Of a stretch of DNA of 58,149 nt, positions 54,244 through 58,149 are shown piece by piece (the stretch's first letter is position 1; each line of letters starts with the position of its first letter). The position numbers and the translations under genes are program-made. This DNA is from Chitinophagales bacterium. GTDB taxonomy: Bacteria; Bacteroidota; Bacteroidia; Chitinophagales; Chitinophagaceae. Location: contig JAATFV010000104.1 of assembly GCA_015655015.1 (NCBI GenBank), positions 1 to 58,149 of the forward strand, in the 5' to 3' direction. The notes beneath the pieces are model-generated. The model was not told where the DNA came from and searched no databases. It saw only the letters and a program-made list of their open reading frames with translations.

Positions 54244-56523
54244 TTAAAAAAATACCGAAAATTTCAGTTTGGCGAAAAAAGGAATACCAGGCGTATAACT
54301 CAGCTCATCCACGGGCAAGGTCTCGTTCTTCAGCCGGGACAATTCCTCGAACTGCGATTCTTTCCACCGGGTATCGAATAAATTCTCGATGATCAGGCCG
54401 ACCTCATATTTCTTCTTTGTATAATTTACCGTCATATCGGTAATGAAATAACCCGAAGCCGTCAGGGTATTGTCTTCATTACCGGGGCGGTCATGCATGT
54501 ACCGGTAGCTGATCCCGCCATTCCAGCCGCCGGGAAACCGGAAGTCCAGACCGGCGGTGCTGGTAAAGGTGGGTGCGAGGGCGATATGACTTTCTGCCTT
54601 GGGAACATCCAGCGTCCGGGGATGTGCTGCATTCGCATTCAGATAGGCAAACAGCCAGTCATTCACCTGGTAGCGAATGGAGAGGTCGATACCTTCGCGC
54701 CGGGTGCGGCCTCCGGGAGAGACAGCATCGTCACCCAGGTCAGCCCCATAGGTGAACTCCTGTTTCAGGTAGAGATACCAGAGTGCTGCATTGATGAAAA
54801 GCCGGGGAGCTGGTTTCCAGTTAAGACCCAGGTCAGCGCCATAGGCAGCCGGAAGAATGTCATAGCCCTGATTGGCAATGACGATCCGGGCGTCATTGGA
54901 GTGGAAGCCTTTCCCAAGCTTGACATATAGCTGTGTTTGCGGATCGATGGTGTATTGAACACTGAACTTAGGACTTACGATCGCCTTACCGACCCTTGGG
55001 GTGGCGCCCTGGTAAACAGCTGCGGAGCTGTCTGCGGAGCGACTGTTATAATAAAAATGCAGGTAGTCGACACGGGCGCCGGCGTTGAACAGCCATTTAC
55101 CGGCCTGCAGGGTCTCGTCGAGGTAACCGTTGAGGGCTGTTTCCCGGATATTACCCAGCTGAAGGTAGTTCAGGATCTCTCCTTTTTGAGTATGCGCCAG
55201 GTAGATCGGGTCTATATTATCCTGTCGTAGCCCCCAACCGGCCGTTGAATTGAGTATCGCATTGGAGAGATCGTTCTTTTGGGACAGCTTGCCGTTATAC
55301 CCATAGAGGTTACGCGATTCGTGCTGCCGGAACTCATCTCCTTCCGTTGGATAGGAATAATAAAAAGTGAAATTGGAGACCAGGTTCAGGAAATAGTTGG
55401 TGTAATACGCCTGGTTTTCCAGCATAAGATGATCGTTCAGCCGCGTTTGGCGCCGCATCATGACATTGGTTCGGGAGGTATTACCTCCCTGGGAGCTGTC
55501 GATGACGCCAAACCGATCCTTTACATATCCTTCTGCGATAGCCCGGTTGGGCAGCTCGCCGGAGCTTCGCCAACCCGAACTGAAAGTAGAGGCTTCCACC
55601 GTCAGCTTGCCGGCTTCTCCCAGCGGGGTGATGAATTTTCCAAAGAGATTACCCCGGTTGAAATGCATCCCGTAATGGAAAGGCCCGTCAAAATACAGCC
55701 CTTCCCCGGCCAGGTAGGCGCTTTGCCCTTTGTCCATCGCCTGGCGGGACAGCAGATTGACCATGGCTACGATACGGGCATGATTGAACTGCCCTCCTTC
55801 CACCTTGACTGTATTGTGATCGGGCACATTGAAAGAATTATAGGCGACATACCCTGCCGTCGTAAAATCTCCTTTATCCGTGTAATAATCCCCTTTCCCG
55901 AATTCATAGGCCGAAATGGTCTCGGGAATGATAAAGTGCATATCGGCATATCCCTGGCCATGAGCGTGGGAGACCATGTTGACGGGCAAACCGTCGAAGG
56001 AGATATTAACGTCGGTGCCGTGGTCGGCGTCGAATCCCCGCAGAAAGATCTGTTCTGCCTTCCCGCCCCCCTGGTGTTGCGCAATAAAGAGGCCGGGCAC
56101 CAGCCGGAGCAGATCCTGCGCAGAACGCACCGGCAGCAGGTTAAGGTCCAGTTTGCTCAGCGTATGAAAGGCGCCGGTCCCGGCCGCTGCCGAATTGGTG
56201 ACCGTCACTTCTTTCAGGCTAAGGACGCCTTTGTCGAGCGGGATAAACAGAGAAGCCGCGTTATTGGAAGTAACACTTACCTTTTGAGCAGTAAAGCCAA
56301 TGATGGAGACATCGAGCTCAGCGGGCAGCGCCACGCCGCGAAGGCTGAAACGGCCGCTCTGATCGGTCAGAACATTATGTTTTGTTCTGGCATCGGAGAC
56401 AACCGCCATCTCCAGGGGTTCGCGGGTGATCCTGTCGATGACCCGGCCCCGGATAATGGTTTGAGCTTGTGTAATACAAGCCGCTAATGTAAAAAATGGT
56501 AATAGGAATCCCTTTGCATTCAT
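54244..56523 (-). CDS. TonB-dependent receptor, probable metal-chelate type
   Basis: A 759-residue outer-membrane receptor. After a signal peptide (ending ITQAQ) comes a carboxypeptidase-regulatory-like domain (about 22-100, IIRGRVIDRITREPLEMAVV), a plug (about 120-235, LRGFDADHGTDVNISFDGLP) and a beta-barrel ending AKLKFSVFF. Near residue 185 lies SHAHGQGYADMHF, a His-rich motif. It is not a SusC: it is shorter and has no SusD. A HupE/UreJ-like permease downstream and a His-rich small protein upstream suggest uptake of nickel, cobalt or another transition metal. The ATG at 56523 begins the signal peptide. Confidence 0.9.
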   Translation of the reverse strand: MNAKGFLLPFFTLAACITQAQTIIRGRVIDRITREPLEMAVVSDARTKHNVLTDQSGRFSLRGVALPAELDVSIIGFTAQKVSVTSNNAASLFIPLDKGVLSLKEVTVTNSAAAGTGAFHTLSKLDLNLLPVRSAQDLLRLVPGLFIAQHQGGGKAEQIFLRGFDADHGTDVNISFDGLPVNMVSHAHGQGYADMHFIIPETISAYEFGKGDYYTDKGDFTTAGYVAYNSFNVPDHNTVKVEGGQFNHARIVAMVNLLSRQAMDKGQSAYLAGEGLYFDGPFHYGMHFNRGNLFGKFITPLGEAGKLTVEASTFSSGWRSSGELPNRAIAEGYVKDRFGVIDSSQGGNTSRTNVMMRRQTRLNDHLMLENQAYYTNYFLNLVSNFTFYYSYPTEGDEFRQHESRNLYGYNGKLSQKNDLSNAILNSTAGWGLRQDNIDPIYLAHTQKGEILNYLQLGNIRETALNGYLDETLQAGKWLFNAGARVDYLHFYYNSRSADSSAAVYQGATPRVGKAIVSPKFSVQYTIDPQTQLYVKLGKGFHSNDARIVIANQGYDILPAAYGADLGLNWKPAPRLFINAALWYLYLKQEFTYGADLGDDAVSPGGRTRREGIDLSIRYQVNDWLFAYLNANAAHPRTLDVPKAESHIALAPTFTSTAGLDFRFPGGWNGGISYRYMHDRPGNEDNTLTASGYFITDMTVNYTKKKYEVGLIIENLFDTRWKESQFEELSRLKNETLPVDELSYTPGIPFFAKLKFSVFF

Positions 56524-56607
56524 GCAATAATATTTAATGAGCAGGGTCACAGAATTTCTTCACAGAAGTCTGCCGCTCTGTAAAAAATGATTATCTGGCG
56601 ATGAATG

Positions 56608-56970
56608 TCAGCTCCTGGGCGGAGGGTCGATGCCGCCGGGAAAAATAAGAGGAAGGGTGGACCTATGAGAGCCTGCAGCAACCACTTTTTGAATGGGCGC
56701 GGTCAACGTATAAGTCACCGTACCCGCCAGGTGATCTCCTATATCGACCAGCGCACGGATGGAATGGTCATTTTTTTCAGGGACGCTTTTTCGCGCTGCT
56801 TCCAGGTATTCATAGTGAACGTGGAATTTACCGTTCTCATAGTGAACGGTGGCCATATGCTGTGTATACCAAAATGTATGCGCGAGAAAATCCATGGCAA
56901 AAGGAAGGAAGGGCCTGAGTAACAGGCTGGTATAGGCAATAAGCAGAATATGGGCGAAAGTTTTGTTCAT
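56608..56970 (-). CDS. Small His-rich membrane-associated protein, metal cluster
   Basis: A 120-residue protein starting with a hydrophobic export/membrane segment (MNKTFAHILLIAYTSLLLRP, then FLPFAMDFLAH), followed by a histidine-containing stretch (FWYTQHMATVHYENGKFHVH) and a Pro/Gly-rich end. The family is not named to my knowledge, but such proteins lie upstream of TonB receptors in other Bacteroidota. The ATG at 56970 is preferred over a farther upstream one because it begins the signal. Clustered His suggests metal binding. Confidence 0.65.
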   Translation of the reverse strand: MNKTFAHILLIAYTSLLLRPFLPFAMDFLAHTFWYTQHMATVHYENGKFHVHYEYLEAARKSVPEKNDHSIRALVDIGDHLAGTVTYTLTAPIQKVVAAGSHRSTLPLIFPGGIDPPPRS

Positions 56971-57108
56971 AAGATGGGGTAACTTGCCCGTCTGTACCAG
57001 AACAAGATAATTTGTTACGGCCGTAAAATTGCAGGATTTCAGACAATTTTCCAGAAATTGCCGGTTTGAACACAAGATGGCTAAAATTTAAATTTTATCA
57101 AGGAGTTT

Positions 57109-58149
57109 ATGAGATTTTTTTGCGTTATGTTCCTGCTGGTGTTTATTAATAGAACTATTGCTTTCGGACAGATAACTATTGAGCAATTCAGGGCACAATA
57201 CGACCGCACTTTTAAAAACCCATTCGATACGATACCTACGGGCTGGCGATTGGGGGGAACTTATAACCTTACAGTAAATCAGGGGGCTTTGAGCAACTGG
57301 TCGGCCGGTGGTGATAATTCTTCTATTTCGATATCCACCCAGCTGAGCGCCTATGCTTTATATAAGAATGGGAAGCACTCCTGGGACAATACCCTGGATA
57401 TGGCATACGGTCTCGTCAATACAACCAGCCTGGGGACAAGAAAGGCTGATGACCAGATAGACCTGCTTTCGAAATATGGCTATGATCTGGGCAAACAATA
57501 CTTTATTACCGGCCTGTTCAATTTCCGGACACAGTTTACCAAAGGCTATTCATACCTGGATGAAAACACGAAAGTGCTGACTTCCAATTTTGCAGCCCCT
57601 GCCTACGTACTCTATTCATTGGGCATGGACTATAAATTTAATCCTCATCTCTCCTTCTTCCTGTCGCCGGCGACCGCACGCTGGGTCATTGTAACCAATG
57701 ATTCGCTGGCCAATGCCGGCGCATTCGGAGTTGACTCGGGCAAACATTCGCGTCTGGAATTCGGCTCGTTCGCCTCTATTCAGTATGACAATGTCTTCAA
57801 TAAGACGACGAGCTACAGGACGAGGCTCGATCTGTTTTCCAACTATCTCCGGCACCCGCAGAATATTAATATTTACTGGACGAATGTACTTTCGGTAAAA
57901 GCATTTCGACTTATCAGCATTAATATTTCCCTGGATATGATCTATGATAACGATATCAAGTCCGTCAAATCGGATGGCTCCGGCGGCGGGCCCGCACTTC
58001 AGCTGAAGGAAGTGCTGGGCATAGGGCTGGCGTATGAGTTTAATAATAAGAAAAAGTTCTCCCGGAAAAAGGCCGTCATCCTCCCGGATAAGCGAGCTCT
58101 TATTCCAAAGGATCTCTTAAAGATTCATCCTGCTTCTTTAATGTTATAA
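57109..58149 (+). CDS. DUF3078 family outer-membrane-like protein
   Basis: A 346-residue exported protein (signal peptide ending near residue 20, IAFGQ) of the DUF3078 family, common in Bacteroidota. Family features: TGWRLGGTYNLTVNQGALSN, WSAGGDNSSISISTQLSAYA and the amphipathic beta-strand pattern to LGIGLAYEFNNKKKF, followed by a charged tail. It is likely a small beta-barrel or periplasmic beta-protein; its function is unknown. The stop codon is the last three bases of the window. It is divergent from the metal-uptake operon. Confidence 0.88.
   Translation: MRFFCVMFLLVFINRTIAFGQITIEQFRAQYDRTFKNPFDTIPTGWRLGGTYNLTVNQGALSNWSAGGDNSSISISTQLSAYALYKNGKHSWDNTLDMAYGLVNTTSLGTRKADDQIDLLSKYGYDLGKQYFITGLFNFRTQFTKGYSYLDENTKVLTSNFAAPAYVLYSLGMDYKFNPHLSFFLSPATARWVIVTNDSLANAGAFGVDSGKHSRLEFGSFASIQYDNVFNKTTSYRTRLDLFSNYLRHPQNINIYWTNVLSVKAFRLISINISLDMIYDNDIKSVKSDGSGGGPALQLKEVLGIGLAYEFNNKKKFSRKKAVILPDKRALIPKDLLKIHPASLML

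Noticed and set aside
55279..56487. 402-codon open frame on the plus strand
   Set aside because: Antisense to the TonB receptor; explained by codon bias of the real gene.
1..58149. CRISPR arrays, insertion sequences or prophage
   Set aside because: No regularly spaced repeats with unique spacers, no transposase, integrase or phage structural genes were seen on either strand.

Overview
The window is a chromosomal piece of a Bacteroidota bacterium, most likely of the order Chitinophagales (Chitinophagaceae). The evidence is three SusC/SusD outer-membrane importer pairs, two ECF sigma/FecR anti-sigma pairs beside them, the long SusC N-terminus typical of that family, TlpA-like periplasmic thioredoxins, a DUF3078 protein, few Shine-Dalgarno sequences, and roughly 50% GC outside one AT-rich toxin-antitoxin island. 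I saw no phage genes, transposases, CRISPR arrays or rRNA. One tRNA gene, tRNA-Ser(GGA), is present.

Layout. 0-5.3 kb: SusC/SusD pair followed by the decayed tail of a TlpA-like thioredoxin. 5.6-7.9 kb: PiT phosphate transporter and a universal stress protein. 7.9-9.1 kb: two uncharacterised genes. 9.1-15.9 kb (minus): complete sigma/FecR/SusC/SusD locus. 16.2-17.4 kb: secreted protein of unknown function. 17.7-20.8 kb: aldehyde dehydrogenase, DUF779 protein and a divergent AraC regulator. 21.0-21.6 kb: MntA antitoxin with a HepT (HEPN) toxin interrupted by a stop codon. 21.9-34.6 kb: a long plus-strand locus of ECF sigma, FecR, Kelch lipoprotein, SusC without an STN domain, SusD, a protein with three thioredoxin folds, and a TlpA-like protein carrying a 21-bp minisatellite. 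35-42 kb: GIY-YIG protein, enoyl-CoA hydratase with an unusual insert, GltX, a secreted ARPP-1-like protein, polysaccharide deacetylase, TatD, tRNA-Ser. 42.1-44.6 kb: ABM monooxygenase, aldo/keto reductase, TetR regulator, TetR fragment. 44.6-52.5 kb (minus): a seven-gene apparent operon for C4-dicarboxylates: fumarase, porin, DASS transporter, succinate dehydrogenase C-A-B, tautomerase. 53-58 kb: DsbA-like protein, a probable metal-uptake operon (His-rich small protein, TonB receptor, HupE/UreJ-like permease) and a DUF3078 protein.

How the genes work together. The sigma/FecR pairs are expected to switch on neighbouring SusCD importers. In the 22-34.6 kb locus the importer is joined to periplasmic thioredoxin-fold proteins; the same SusCD-plus-thioredoxin plan seems to have existed at the left edge, where only a thioredoxin tail remains. 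The minus-strand C4 operon forms a self-contained route: outer-membrane porin, inner-membrane dicarboxylate carrier, succinate oxidation or fumarate reduction, and fumarate hydration.

Strongest leads for novelty are the C4-dicarboxylate operon ending in a tautomerase (possibly clearing enol-oxaloacetate that inhibits SDH), the triple-thioredoxin protein in a SusCD locus whose SusC lacks the usual signalling domain, the broken HepT toxin beside an intact MntA, and the TonB/HupE/His-rich metal cluster. No single system can be called undescribed from sequence reading alone.
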